Positions 1-12,544 are shown, counted from the stretch's first letter. The stretch: 64,000 nt of DNA from Onchocerca lupi (GCA_028564675.1 JAOVVO010000027.1:124001-188000), one strand, 5' to 3'. Numbers and translations are program-made. The notes: a model not told the origin generated them from the letters alone.

Positions 1-161
1 AACCTTCATTGGCCTGTATTGTTACGCCAAATTTGTTTAAAGAAAGTAGCAATCTAATAAGAACCGAAAATTGAGAAATCTAATAAGAAACCAGAATCAA
101 AAACCAATAAGAACCATACAATTGACTTCCTTTCTTGTACAATAAACATATTCAAACTTAC

Positions 162-1172
162 GAGATGCATCTTCCCGTTTTCGGAGGGGATGTATATTGT
201 GCAAGTTCAACAAGATTCGATTCATCACCATTCATTTTCCACAAACCAACACCAGTTCGCATTGTGTCATCCCCGAAAAAAATATTTTTTACCAGAACAA
301 TATGAATGGGGATCAGAAATTTACTAGAAAGTTATGCATATGAAGATCGTCTTGCCAAATTAATATATATTCTTATGAAAAACTCACGAATGTCTAGGAT
401 TATTTTGACTTTTCTTTAATAATGACTAATCCTTATAACCTTTTCAAATATATTGATTGCCTTTCTTAATAACTTTAATCATTATTTTGCGATGTCATTA
501 TTTTAATCTTTTTTAGTAGCAGCGAGAATAACAATCTATGGCTCTTCTATTTCCTCATCTTTTCCATCTTGCATTAACATTACCATATATTTTGATTCTG
601 GAAAAATGGTAATGATTAGATACTTACAAGCAACATAACATGTACCAATAATGTTCGAATCGATGGGTGAACTTGACATACACCAAATTTCACCAGCAGG
701 ATGATTAAATGATCGTTTAGTAATCTGAAGCCAGTCATCATCGACTTCCAATAAACAAACCTCAAAAAAATCGATCATCAGATTTAGAGTAAAATACACA
801 AAAACTATTTGCATAGACAATTATGAAAATGAGCAAGAAGGCATTAGAATATAGGTAAGAGATTTTGCTCAAAAATTTTGAGAAAGAGTTGCTATTCAAT
901 TATTTGCTTTAAGAAAATCGAAAACTTCCAAAGATGGCATTAGCGAAAAACAAGAATTTTTCTAACCATTATATCGTTCTAGCCTTTAATATTATCAATG
1001 ATTTCTGTCATATAAAAGTTTATTTTCTTCATAACTGGAAATTTACTTGATTATCCTGCTTTAACGATAGGGTACCAACAAGAAATAATGTTCTTTCTTG
1101 TTCCGCTGGAAGACCAACAATACTTCGTGCTGGTAAATCGATTCCGTACATTAAAGAGAGTGCTTCCGCCAT
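162..1172 (-). CDS. EIPR1: EIPR1/TSSC1-like WD40 protein, 5' part, runs off the left edge
   Basis: Partial gene. Exon 1 is 1172-1047 (42 codons, ATG at 1172-1170) and exon 2 is 760-628; a third coding block ends at a clean donor after 162. Exon 1 carries F-L-V-G-T-L-S-L-K-Q-D-N-Q and exon 2 carries H-P-A-G-E-I-W-C-M-S-S-S-P, matching the start and first WD-type repeat of EIPR1 (EARP-interacting protein 1). Known of the family: it works with the EARP/GARP tethers in endosome-to-Golgi retrieval and dense-core-vesicle biogenesis. The third block reads M-R-T-G-V-G-L-W-K-M and also fits, but it has no AG acceptor at the phase required (see findings). The start is supported by the match and by a possible trans-splice acceptor, TTTAG, at 1180-1179. 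Later exons lie outside the window. Confidence 0.8.
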
Positions 1173-1581
1173 TTTCAGCTAAATTTGTACCTGTAAAGGC
1201 ATGTACAACAAAAATTTACAGATCAAATCAAAATGACATTTTGGAACTCACTGAAGACATATCAAACCACAGTGATTTTGCATTATAAGACAACAGTAAA
1301 GAAAAATCTCCATCAAGAATAATTTTGAAAATTCATTCAAACAAATGAGTGCAGGACATCGATCCTTCTTGTCAAAATTAATTTAACGAGAAATGATTAT
1401 AACAGTAGAACTTTTATTTAATATAATTATTTCATTTTTAATACGATTAGCTCTACCCGCAACAAATATTGTCTTAATGTAGTAATAATCAGAAAATTGT
1501 AAAAATCGATATTCTATGTAAAACGGCAAGATTTAAAATAAAATACTAAATAAAAAGCAATGCGAAGAAGCTCATTAATAA

Positions 1582-1617
<36 letters not shown>

Positions 1618-2020
1618 GATAAAGCAAATCCTAGATCAAAATTTCAAACAAAACAATAGGACGACTGCTTTAGCAAACGTTGAAATCTTCCTATAAAAGT
1701 TACAAATATCAGACGAAATTTCCTCAAATCGATACATAATAAGCATAATAAGGACATTATAAATTAATGAACGAGAACTATCGTAAGTACTGCAACTTCA
1801 AATAAATTCGAGATTGCTATTGAATTAATTGTTCACGAGAAAAATTAATTAGTGATCATGCAAATCATCAAAAAAGTCATACAAATTATACGGATAGCAA
1901 TGATTTTCTGAAAGTGCACAATGCATACTGCAACCTAATACTATGAAAGAAAACTTTAGCTCAATATGGAAATTAATAAAAAAGCTCATGTCGAGCAGGC
2001 ACTACTATTGAGCATTGGCA
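1173..2020. other. Intergenic spacer between EIPR1 and TMEM161
   Basis: No coding exon seen. It contains an uninterrupted A run of about 33 bases at 1583-1615. On the minus strand an AATAAA lies at 1418-1413, about 600 nt past the TMEM161 stop. Both flanking genes are on the minus strand and about 850 bp apart, so a shared transcript is possible but not shown. Confidence 0.5.
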
Positions 2021-5000
2021 TTAAGACCATTCGAAATGATGAGCATAAATGAGGCCCATTAGACCGAAAGCTGCGTTAGTCCCAAGTGATGCAACAATTA
2101 AGATTGACCATAATCCTCGGTGCACCTTGGCATTTAGTAGAGCCCGCAACGAACCTGCCGGTAAAGTAGATAGCATCTGTGAATGAACAGCTTCATCACT
2201 CATCCCAGTCCATGAAATACCACCTAAATTCGAAAATTTGGCATTTTGTTTCAAAAAAAAATATATATATATATATAAAATCTAGAGACGAATTCATATT
2301 TCCCATTTCATCTTTCTTATAGATTAACAAAAAATTATTTAATATTCAAATTTACAACTCCAAAAGTTTTCTGTAGAACTCACATGTTGTTTTCAATATT
2401 AAAGCATAAAGCACTGGTAGAAGAGGTGGCACAAAATAGTGCAGAGCAGCAACATTGAAGAAATAAAAATAACGCTGTATCTATAAACAGTTCTTTTTTT
2501 TGTTAAAATGATCGAAGTATTCAAAATGTCAAAGGGAATGAAATATTAAAAATTCGAAAATAATAACTTCCTACAAAAGTCTATTTTTTTTCACCACTGT
2601 TTCATTCCTCCAGGAACTTGAAAGTTCACAAACATCCAACTCACCTTCATTTGCAGCACTGATGTTTTAATCCAACCACTTTCACGGTGAATCTTGGAAA
2701 GAGCGATTAAAGATTGATCCAGAAAAGATTGCAAATGAGGGCGATACAGAAAAAGACGTAAAAGCGCAGTAAGAAGAACAATATAAATGCGAATGGTATC
2801 CATTTGAGATTCATTTAGTCTTAAAATATCACAGAAGTCGAATTTCTACGATATTTTATATCTTGTAAATGAATTTCAAATTAAGTTTTTACATAGATAT
2901 GTTAAAATAACTGATAAATGATCTTTATAAATGATATAAGAAACTTTGCAGTTCGGACCTAAATAGTAGGCGATAAAACTCAGATTAATTTGATTTCTCA
3001 AAAAAACTCTGCATTTTCACAGAATTGAGAAATATAAATAAGGAATTTCTTTGAAGCAAAAACGACTTACAATCGTCTAGGTCCATAAACTAGGTAGTTC
3101 TTTGCAGGATGAGAAAACAAAAACAATGCCAAAAATTGTGATAAAAAAGTAAGGTGATATAATATCCTGGAATAATAACTCATATCGTTGGTTTGATTAT
3201 ATATGGCAAAAATTCGTAAGGATGACAAAAAATGGAAAGAATGGATATCTGATATCCTTTATTTGATTGAACAATAAATCTATGCAATAGTACATGGATC
3301 ATAAAGGGTGATATGTTAAGGTGGATTTCCCATGCTTATTAATCTCCACTTTAAAATTATGAAGTTGTAAACAAATGTCGAGAATGGCAATTACACTGCC
3401 CAGATTGACAGGTCGATATTCTATAATTTCTACGTACTGAAGAGATTTTGTTTCATTATGAAGCAAGAATGGAGGTAGCAAAAATCTGATAAATTATTAA
3501 CAACAGAATGCAATGCGGTTCATCAAAATCTACCTCACACGCTATTTCTAACTAAACTCTGAATCCGAAGCCAAAAATTTGAACGAACACCATAAATATT
3601 AGTGTATTCATGGGAAATTTAATTAGCAATATCAGACCTTTCCAAAACTTTCAGAAAAAATCAAGATAATTGAACGGTAGCAAAAATGCTTATTATTCAT
3701 CGAATATTATTAAAATATTTCAACATAATGTTTAAAAATCTTCACCTATCAAGCGGTCGTTCAGCACCTTTAACGACATCGGAATACATACGCGCATATC
3801 TAAAACCGGGAAAAACAAGTAGAGCAGCAAAAAATGCTAGCATGATAGCCAAGGAGATAAAAAATAGAAGTGGCGAATGTTGCGACATATAATCTGGAAC
3901 TTGACTATCCATCATAAATTCTGCCGTTGCATTCTTCAACGAATCGAATGCTAGAATCAACAATTTCAAAATTAATTCAGAAGTATTTGAAAAATTATAG
4001 AAATTATGGATAATTGCTACTATAACTATCGATTTCAATTTAATCACAAGATCAAAGGAAACTTTTTCTTTTTCGTGCAATAAAGCTGAATAAAATTACC
4101 TTCATTCAAAGGCATATCAAACAGACGCTCGGCGAACATGATTAACATCAATGAGAATAAGAAAAATAAAGATGCTATTGAAATGACTAAATTTCTTTCT
4201 CCAATTGCAACATTACTTGTAAAGTACGTGGCTGCTACAAGAGCAAGTGCCTGAAAATCGTTATATTTTCCAAAAAAAAAAAAAAAAAAAACAAAAAAAA
4301 AAAAAAAAAAATAAAAAAAAAATAAAAAATAAAAAAAAATAAAAATAAAAAATAAAAACAAAAAAAAAATAAAAAAGTCCGATAATTTTACTTATTGAAA
4401 TCGCTATAAATCTAAAGCTTATCTTTACATAAGGATACAATAAATTACAAAATTAGAAAACTCATCCATCCCGAAATAACTTAAAAATTCAGGTGGATAT
4501 CTCATTTTACTTAACAGTTTATAAATGGAAAGAAAATGTAATACTTGAAGTAAGAAGAATATCGACAGAAGTAACCACATAATGGAAATGTTAAAATCTG
4601 TATTGCTTGGGAAAATAAAGCATATGAATTCGCTTGTGATATAGGATACCTGAAAATCTATCGAGTTAGTTCAAAGCAAGCATAAATGAGTCAGGGATAC
4701 AACATGAACATTAATTGCAAGAAAACTTTGAATTACGGTATATTTTGTCTAGATTGTTATCGGAATATGGTTTCATTTCAATAACATCAATAGATTCTCT
4801 AGAAAATTTTTCTGATAGAAACTTCATTTCCTAGCTTTTATAAATTTCTACATAAAACTGTGGAAATTTTTTACTAGCCAACAACACAGTTGAACTGTGT
4901 TTTGTAACAAATTGCGTAATAATTTTTCATTACTTAATAATTTTGCATTTAACAATACAAATCTAAATAAGAAAATTTCTTCATATAAAAGAATCGCCTT

Positions 5001-6345
5001 GCGCTCGAGAGTTGCAGTTAATTCTAATACTATCAGAGGAGCTATTTCAAAATTAAAACTTTTTTCGAATTGAAATTAAGCTTATTTAAGAGAGATTATA
5101 GAATGCTTCCATTCCTTTTATGTCCATCACGATTATTTTTTAATCTCTTCATTACAAATGGCATCGTTATAAGTTTCAAAAAGAAGTACATTAAGAAATT
5201 GAGAAATTGTAACTACAACTTACTAAAGTAAAACCAACAAATTCCGCAGACCACATAAATGTTTCATAAAATTGTAAGCGTTGCAAATCAGTGATATCCA
5301 CCGGAATTGAAATTAAATTCAATTCCATGTTTTTTGGTACCAAAGCATCAGATTCTTCATCGCTACATAAACAAAGAAAGCATCAGAAGATTAGTCAGGA
5401 ATTGGAAATTAAAATAGATTTAGAACTAGAAAGACCATTTTTTTCAAAGAAATAAAAATTACCGTGCATGCTTACGCTTTCGATTTTTCACTGAACGCGT
5501 AGAATGGGATTGAGATGCTTGTTTCAAAGCAGCATTTGATGGCGGCAAATATCGCTGCAATCTGAAGAATAAAAAATTTCTAAAGTGTTACCAAAAAGTA
5601 AAACAGCACAAAGGGATGGAAATAAAGATAAAGATCAAAACCGGAAAAGGAACGGGAGGACGGGATTAATCCAAAAATAAAACAATGAGTAAATTGAAGT
5701 ATTTTTATCGATAATCAAGACTTTTTTAATTTTAGGTGAAAAATATAAAAGATACGTTTTGGAAAATTACGAGCTACATTGCAAAAGCAACATCAAAACA
5801 AAGGCTTGAACTAAATAACTAGTGAGTCAATTTTGTTTAAAAAACTAAGGAACTTGGGGGATTTGAATAACAACTCAAAATAATATTAAACTATACTTAG
5901 GTGAAGCCAAGAACTCAAGACTTCAAAGAGGAATTTATTACTACCTAAAAGATTACAAACTAACCGGTTACATAGAATAATCTCGACCAACGAATATTTC
6001 TTGCGAATTTTTGTAAAGAAAAAGAAAATGAATAATGAAGCAAGTATATGATGACCTAGTACAGCCTGAAATAGAAAATATTTAAAATTCATGAATTTTA
6101 TAAAGTTGTGCATATTTCATGGAATTCCATGATATCTTTCAATGTTGCAAAGCTTATAAAATAGATTTCAGAGCATTCAACCCAACCTTATTTACTATAC
6201 AGATTTTCAAATTTGAACTATCTTTTAACATTTAAATTCTTTCTTTACATGCATAAAAAGAAATAATAAAAACTAATAAAAATAGCTCATTTCTGATAAT
6301 TTTTCAGTTCTAGAAAAAAGAAAATTGATATTGCTATATTACCAT
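2021..6345 (-). CDS. TMEM161: TMEM161 family multi-pass membrane protein
   Basis: Eleven coding exons (high to low): 6345-6343, 6065-5965, 5561-5463, 5362-5224, 4649-4545, 4250-4100, 3950-3746, 3166-3071, 2819-2645, 2480-2384, 2223-2021. All phases agree and give 457 aa, close to vertebrate TMEM161A/B. Matches run along the whole length: the N-terminal helix with K-K-Y-S-L-V-E-I-I-L-C-N; a segment like V-Y-L-V-T-E-V; V-F-P-G-F-R-Y-A-R-M; L-L-T-A-L-L-R-L-F-L-Y-R-P-H-L-Q; and a C-terminal helix after L-L-N-A-K-V-H-R-G-L-W. Several hydrophobic segments are visible. The first exon would hold only the ATG, directly before a GTAAT donor; this is the weakest part. Family function is poorly known (vertebrate TMEM161B is linked to cilia and cardiac rhythm). 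The gene is divergent from ATG4. Confidence 0.88.
4271..4375. repeat. A-rich simple-sequence tract in a TMEM161 intron
   Basis: About 100 bp of nearly pure A on the plus strand with scattered C and T, just upstream (in the gene's direction) of the acceptor at 4251. On the minus strand it forms an extended pyrimidine tract before that exon. Confidence 0.8.
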
Positions 6346-6586
6346 TTAATTCGTTTTCGCAGAATCTTCGGAATTATCAATTTTTCCAACCAGAATAACC
6401 CAAAAATATTTTAGAGTCCGAAAATCCGAACAGAAATGTGACCCAATTAATTCATTTTTCAAATAATCCGTTCATAATTCCGAGTTGAAAAAAAAGCCGT
6501 CACTGCAAAATAGATTTATTAGAAAATAAATAAACATCATTCAAAAGCTTGTCAAAGTTAAATAGAATTAAATTTGCATTCTATAA

Positions 6587-6905
6587 AGACTAGCGGAATC
6601 ACGCAATAAGTGCGGAGCCTAAAATGTAACTAACGGGATCACGCCATACGTGCGGAATCTAAAATATGATTACGGAATCATGTAATAAGTGTGGAATCTA
6701 AGGTGTGACTAACGGAATCAAGTAATAAATATGAAGTCTAAAATGTGATTAATGGAATCACGTAATACGTGTGGAATCTGGCATGTGATCATGGAATCAC
6801 GTAACGTGCGTGGAATCCAAAATATACCAACGGAACCATCTAATACGTGTGGATATTTTGAAATATGATTAACGGAATCACATAATATGTTTGGAAATCT
6901 AAACC
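6587..6905. repeat. About eight degenerate copies of a ~40-bp tandem repeat
   Basis: The unit is roughly CGGAATCACGTAATACGTG followed by TGGAATCTAAAATGTGATTAA. Copies start near 6594, 6638, 6675, 6715, 6753, 6792, 6830 and 6873. The core keeps an ACGT-centred near-palindrome. The array lies between the start codons of TMEM161 and ATG4. Any open frame through it is a product of the repeat. Confidence 0.85.
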
Positions 6906-6964
6906 ATAATTTGAATTGGAATTCCATGCGAAAATGAAAAGGAACGGAATTCACTAGAAAATCA

Positions 6965-7143
6965 TTCTACGAAATACGTGAATACGGAGAGACGGGAAGA
7001 CAGGTACGTAAAGGAAAAAGATTGCGGCTTAGATGAGCAGACGAAGAAATGAAAATCTTCTACGAAACACGTCAATGCGGAGAGATGGAAAGACAAATAG
7101 GTAGAGAAAAAAGATAGAAGATTAGACGAGCAGACGAAGAAAT
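6965..7143. repeat. Two tandem copies of a ~93-bp unit
   Basis: Copy 1 begins at 6965 and copy 2 at 7058. Both open with TTCTACGAAA and both hold GAGCAGACGAAGAAAT near the end. Many substitutions separate them, so the duplication is old. It directly follows the 40-bp array. Confidence 0.8.
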
Positions 7144-7260
7144 TGGTCTAAATCAAGGACAGCATTCGCATAAATGCCATTGGCTGTTCTTTTTTTTTTT
7201 TTCATTCATGACAAGTGAAGTCTTCCAAAGATTTCAGTTCCGGTGGATTTTGACGAGTTC

Positions 7261-7266
7261 CACGTG
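7261..7266 (+). promoter_or_regulatory. E-box CACGTG upstream of ATG4
   Basis: A perfect CACGTG palindrome 227 bp before the ATG4 start codon, followed by several more ACGT cores. Known: TFEB and nematode HLH-30 bind CACGTG in promoters of autophagy genes. That this site works here is inference; six-base sites occur by chance, and this region is generally rich in ACGT. Confidence 0.35.
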
Positions 7267-7492
7267 TAAAGTGACGTGCAACGTAAGAATATGCAACGCT
7301 ACGTGAGGTATATGAAGTACAAGAAATGTTTATTTTGATATTTACATTGAGTTTTTTCATAGTTAATCTTTGGACTTTTATCTAATTCTTCATATTTTGT
7401 TTTTTTTTCTCTTTTTTTTTTAGCAGTCACAAAAGTTGGTTCCATATTGCTTTATTTGATGGTCAGCAGAAATAATCTATCATTAGCTGGTG

Positions 7493-9318
7493 ATGTTAGC
7501 CGAATTAAGGCTGAAGAAAGAACGAGTACATGAAGAAGCAAAGTATGTTTTTTTCTCTCCCTCTCTCTTTCCCTCCCTCTTATCATTCATTTATCATTTC
7601 GTCCTTCCACTTTTGTCGTTTATCATTTTTATCTTTGTCATCGAAAAAAAAAGAAACTTTCATCAGGAAATGTTATGCAATGATAGTTTTAAATGTTTTT
7701 TTTGAAAGAGTTGATATCAGATATCTTCTACCCACGTAGAAGTCACGTAGCACTCATGTGTTCACCTCTTACATTATATTGTCATATAGAAGCATTCACG
7801 CATTTACCTCTTACATTACATTGCATAATTTAGAATAACATTTATCCTTGATTATGAGGATTAAAGAAACTTATTTTTGCTCTATTTTAAATAAATGACA
7901 CGTAATTTATGTTCAGTTGAATAATAACTGTCATCTTACGTATCATTTGTTATCTCTTGCATATTTGGACATATCTCTTATCTTATCACATATATATAAT
8001 AGTTGAATGGCATAGTTATCATAAATGGTATATTGTGTAGATAATTTTTTTTAGATAGAAATCACGCATGCGCAATATTACTTGCAGTGCAAAAATAAAA
8101 TAAGTTTGTAATAAATTTTATTATCATTGAAGCTATCCTTGACTTTTTCTCACGATTGTTTATAATTTTCCTATAAAATATTATACTTTTTTTCTGGGAG
8201 GATTGTATTACTGCTTAGCATATAACTCATTTATTTTCCCTTTGAATAACGGAGATTTTGTAGTGCAATTTTAATGAGTAAGATATTACCTCATTATCCT
8301 TGTTTTTTATGGTCTCGCATGTAAAGATTTCATTGGATTTGAGTATAGTGACCTAAATTAAGTTTCTTAATTCCTTCTAAATCAGCCCAAAAGAAAGAAG
8401 ATAATTTGTATTAGGTGTAGTACAATTTCACAACTATTTTTTGTAAGCCATATAAAATGTAAGTGATTCAGTTAGAATTTACATATTTCACATTGAACCA
8501 TCTATTATAATATTATTGTCAATTTTTCTTTGACTTTCCTCACATTTCAGTCTTTTTCGTCATCTTGATTCTTTATTTGGTGGAATTTTAATTGAAATTT
8601 TAATTTGTTTGATAACTAATTTTAAATAAGAAACATACAGCTCAAAAAATTTGAAGAAAAAAATAACGAGCATGATAGAGATTTTTTTTGAATAAATAAA
8701 TTATCGATTTCTCTTTTCTAATCTTCACAGAGTTTTGAAATTTTGGAAATTTTACTTTCAGGAGATTATTCGCAGACTGGAAGCCCACAGTGAGCAAAAT
8801 GTTGGAAACTTATCTTACACTGGATCCGGGTTTTTCAGATGCTCAAAACTATGCTTTATTTGATTCAAATCTTCCGATTTATCTTTTAGGCGAAAAATTT
8901 TCCTCGCGAAAAGGTTAGTTAAAATTTTCCTCGCGAAAAGGTTAGTTAAGTGCCTATTTATAAATAAGTCCCAATTTTTGTTGCGTATTATGTAAGACCA
9001 TTTTTTCCCTAATATTAAGGAAAAGTTTAGAACTCAAGAGTTGAAGTTGCAAATCAATTTCGTTTGAAGTGCAAGCATGTAGAGACATTTTTGTCACTGT
9101 TTACAAAACGAAAATGACTACAGCGGTAATTTATTATAGCGGTTTAATAAGCTGTCATAAAATGGAAATTATTTTTCCTGTGAAAAGTTTTCTTCAGCCT
9201 TTCTTTTTTACATTACTATCATTTCATATAAAAAGCTGTTTAAAAAAAATTTGAATTTCGCCCGCTTAGTTGTGAACCAGCAATAAAATAGTGATATATT
9301 TTGTTACTTATTTATTTA

Positions 9319-9368
<50 letters not shown>

Positions 9369-12300
9369 CATTTCTAATTATAGATATGGAACGCATCAAA
9401 GAATTTATGGCATCGCTGTTGTGGTTCTCATATCGAAAAAATTTTCAACCCATTGGTAAATTATTTATAATATGTAGATTTGGTAACGCATCGCTTTAAT
9501 TAAAAAAATGAATGAATTAAGAGATATTTGAATAATGAAGTAGATAATGTTTAACTTTTATGACGGCGTAGTAAAATTGATTTGTGTTGTTTTTTTCAGA
9601 AAATAAAAAAAAAGTCCTGAGTATGATTAATGGTTTAATTCATTTTTGCATATCAGTTTTGTGATCCTCTTCAATGTTTCTTTTATTATTGCCAGACTAG
9701 TTCTGTTATAGGTGGCACTGGACCAATAACTGACCAAGGATGGGGATGTATGCTACGCTGTGGTCAGATGTTATTGGCTCGAGTTTTGATAATTCGACAT
9801 TTGGGCCGTGATTGGCTCTGGAATCGAAATATCAAGATGGCAGAATATAAACGTATTCTGCGTATGTTTCAAGATAAGAAAAACTGCCTTTTCTCGATAC
9901 ATCAAATAGGTAAAATCAGACTATTTTTCTTTTTGATATTTTATTACTTTTGACTGTTCTTTTTCTTACACTTGTAACTTTAGAAATGCTGTTGTTGATT
10001 GAGTTCGATTAGAATTTCGAATATCTCATTGTTTGAAAATTAATCCCTGTATAGTATAAATTATCTGTGGATTGAAAGTAATTTTAAAATCAATCTCATA
10101 TAGTATTTAGGCTTGGAATTAGCTTGATATTAAGCAGTCGTACAAGATATATGAATTATTGTATAGTTTCGAATTAGGGACTACTTTTGGAGTTTAAAAA
10201 GTAATACTCATTATTTGAAATTAGGAATTGATTTTCTTCGGTGTTTCGACAGTCTGAAATCAAATTTTTCGTTTTTAGCACATATGGGAGTATCCGAAGG
10301 CAAGGAGATTGGAGAGTGGTTTGGTCCAAACACAGCAGCTCAAGTTTTGAAAAAGTTGGTCATATACGATCAATGGTCACGATTAGCGGTACATGTAGCT
10401 CTTGATAATGTGCTGATAACGAGCGATATACGCACTATGGCTTTTACTAGACCTCCTTATCGAAAATCTGGGTAATTATTCTACTTTAATTTTTGCTTGT
10501 TTTTTAGACAAGTAGTCTGGTATGATTTTTTAGTTGTTTGAAATTTTTAAACCTTTTATTGCATTATTTAATTTTCGAAATAAGGAATTATTATAATTTG
10601 AGCGCTTGAGACGTAACTTTTAATATTTAAGAATTATTATCATACCCACTTCGGTTTTATCTATCAATTACCTGATTCAAATTTTAAATTATTACAGATC
10701 TCGGCGTGAGACAGGAAGTGATTATAATGATAATATTGATGTTATTGATCCTGCTGGTGAATGCTTGTCTTTTTCATGTAACTGATATTAAAAAAGATTA
10801 TTTTTTTAAAAATATTTCAAACTGAATTTTCCATAACTTTTATTTGTAGAATTAATTATAATTACTAACAATTTAACCAAAGATGGAAATCTTACAGAAG
10901 CAGAAGTGTTACCAGAATTTACTCGTTCTCCAACACGAAGTGAAACTTCTTCGATAAGCAGTTACAGTGGCATCAGCGAAGAGTGGCGACCACTGCTGAT
11001 TATCATTCCACTTAGGCTTGGTTTAAATACAATTAATCGATGTTACCTTCCTGCCATTCAGGTTTATTTTTCCTGTTTATTCAGTTTAACTTCCGAAAGT
11101 GCTATATTTGACTAAAGCTACAAATGATGCACGAAGAACTTTAGAGCAACATTTTCTTTTTGCTGAGAAATGCTCTCAGTCATAAAACTTTTTGAAATGG
11201 GACAGTCAGCTATAGAATGAAATGTCCAAACTATTTTCTTTATATCAAAAAGGATATGATTTTAAAACTATACCATAACTGGATGATCTCGGATTTGTAA
11301 CTAAGTTAGAATAAAAGTTTTATGCTCACTATATGTATCAATTAAGATATGAAAGATACGAATGAAAGATATAAACAAATTTTTTTTTTGAGCATTTTAA
11401 TGACTTCTATAATTTTTTAGGCATTTTTTCAATTGCCGCAATGTGTTGGCATCATTGGAGGTCGGCCTAATCATGCGCTTTACTTTTGTGGTATTGCAGA
11501 TAATAATGTATGTTATAGTATTGAAAGATGTAGTTATTTATTTATCCCAAAATCAGTAGATGTTTCAGTGAACAAAGCAGTTATGAAATAAATGAAAGCC
11601 AGTATCGTCATCTTTAATCAGAGCTTTTAAATCAGAGAATGAAGCAAAAGTAATTTGATTAAAGCCTACAAAATCCTTGATCTGTCTCCAAAATTTCAGC
11701 ATTTTATAATATCACTTTCAAAATAGTGCTGTCTTTCTAGTTACTTTATCTCGATCCCCACTTCTGTCAAGATTTCGTGGATTTAGATGAAACTACAACA
11801 ACGAGAGATAAATGTGATGGTTATGTTGAGGTGAGATGTTTATTGAAGTTCATATCGTTCCTATCCTTTATGATTATACATAGCTTTCTATTCTTCGTGC
11901 TATCCCGTCATTCTCCCGTTCTCTCTTCATCCTTATCTTGTGTTTCATATATTTATTCTTTGTAGATCAAAAATGATGAATTCAGAGACAGCACCTATCA
12001 CTGTCCATTCATTCTAAGTACGAAGTTCGATAGAGTGGATCCATCATTGGCACTTGGCTTCTTCTGTCATACTGAAGACGATTACAACGAGCTAGCACAT
12101 CGATTACGAACGGTAATTTTCCATTTTTTTAAGCAGTCTAGTTTGGTTTAATATAAAAGGCAATTTGTGAATGAAACGATCAAATTCAATTAAATAAATC
12201 AGTCATCCTCACAATATTTTCAAGTGTTAATTTCAGGTTCATCTTTCTCTTTATTGATCTGTACCAAAAATTTGTTATTGTTTCAGCATTTACTACTGGC

Positions 12301-12424
12301 TTCAACACCACCTTTGTTCGAAATGCTAGAAACTAGGCCGAAAAATTTCCCACCATTTGTTCCATATGTTGGAGAAAATACGAAATTACGAGGCAAACTA
12401 TTTAAATCAGCTATTTCTCACTGA
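7493..12424 (+). CDS. ATG4: ATG4 cysteine protease (peptidase family C54)
   Basis: Eleven exons: 7493-7542, 8762-8913, 9384-9455, 9712-9909, 10279-10471, 10698-10756, 10850-11061, 11421-11507, 11741-11830, 11966-12112, 12287-12424. All phases agree, giving 465 aa. ATG4 trims the C-terminus of ATG8/LC3 proteins and later removes them from lipid. The catalytic Cys lies in D-Q-G-W-G-C-M-L-R-C-G-Q-M (exon 4). The Asp and His lie in L-L-Y-L-D-P-H (exon 9), after G-G-R-P-N-H-A-L-Y-F. The middle matches strongly: H-L-G-R-D-W and G-E-W-F-G-P-N-T-A-A-Q-V-L-K-K-L. Exon 6 and the start of exon 7 form an acidic, Ser-rich insert. An in-frame TAG upstream supports the start at 7493. This version ends without the terminal LIR found in other ATG4s; see the exon at 12799. 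Confidence 0.93.
8894..8947 (+). repeat. Perfect 27-bp tandem duplication covering an ATG4 splice donor
   Basis: Positions 8894-8920 and 8921-8947 are identical, each ending in CGAAAAGGTTAGTT. The donor after 8913 is therefore copied exactly after 8940. Only the first donor keeps the frame; using the second brings in a TAG. Confidence 0.95.
9322..9352. repeat. (TA)n microsatellite followed by poly-T
   Basis: About 15 TA units followed by a T run that leads into the acceptor of ATG4 exon 3 at 9383. Confidence 0.9.
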
Positions 12425-12544
12425 ATTGATTAACAGTGGTCTCAGATTTGGAGTATTTAATTTGTTATAGATTTCTGCTTGTTTTATACAAAAATATAGG
12501 TTATGACAGGGGAATCTTTTGCTAAATACGAAGATACACAATAG

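Noticed and set aside
3299..3481. 60-residue minus-strand open frame inside a TMEM161 intron
   Set aside because: TMEM161 exons on both sides join in phase and match the family without it, and its ends have no fitting splice pair.
6718..6954. 78-residue open frame on the minus strand
   Set aside because: It is created by the ~40-bp tandem array; the repeated I-P-H-V-L-R-D-S words are translated repeat units.
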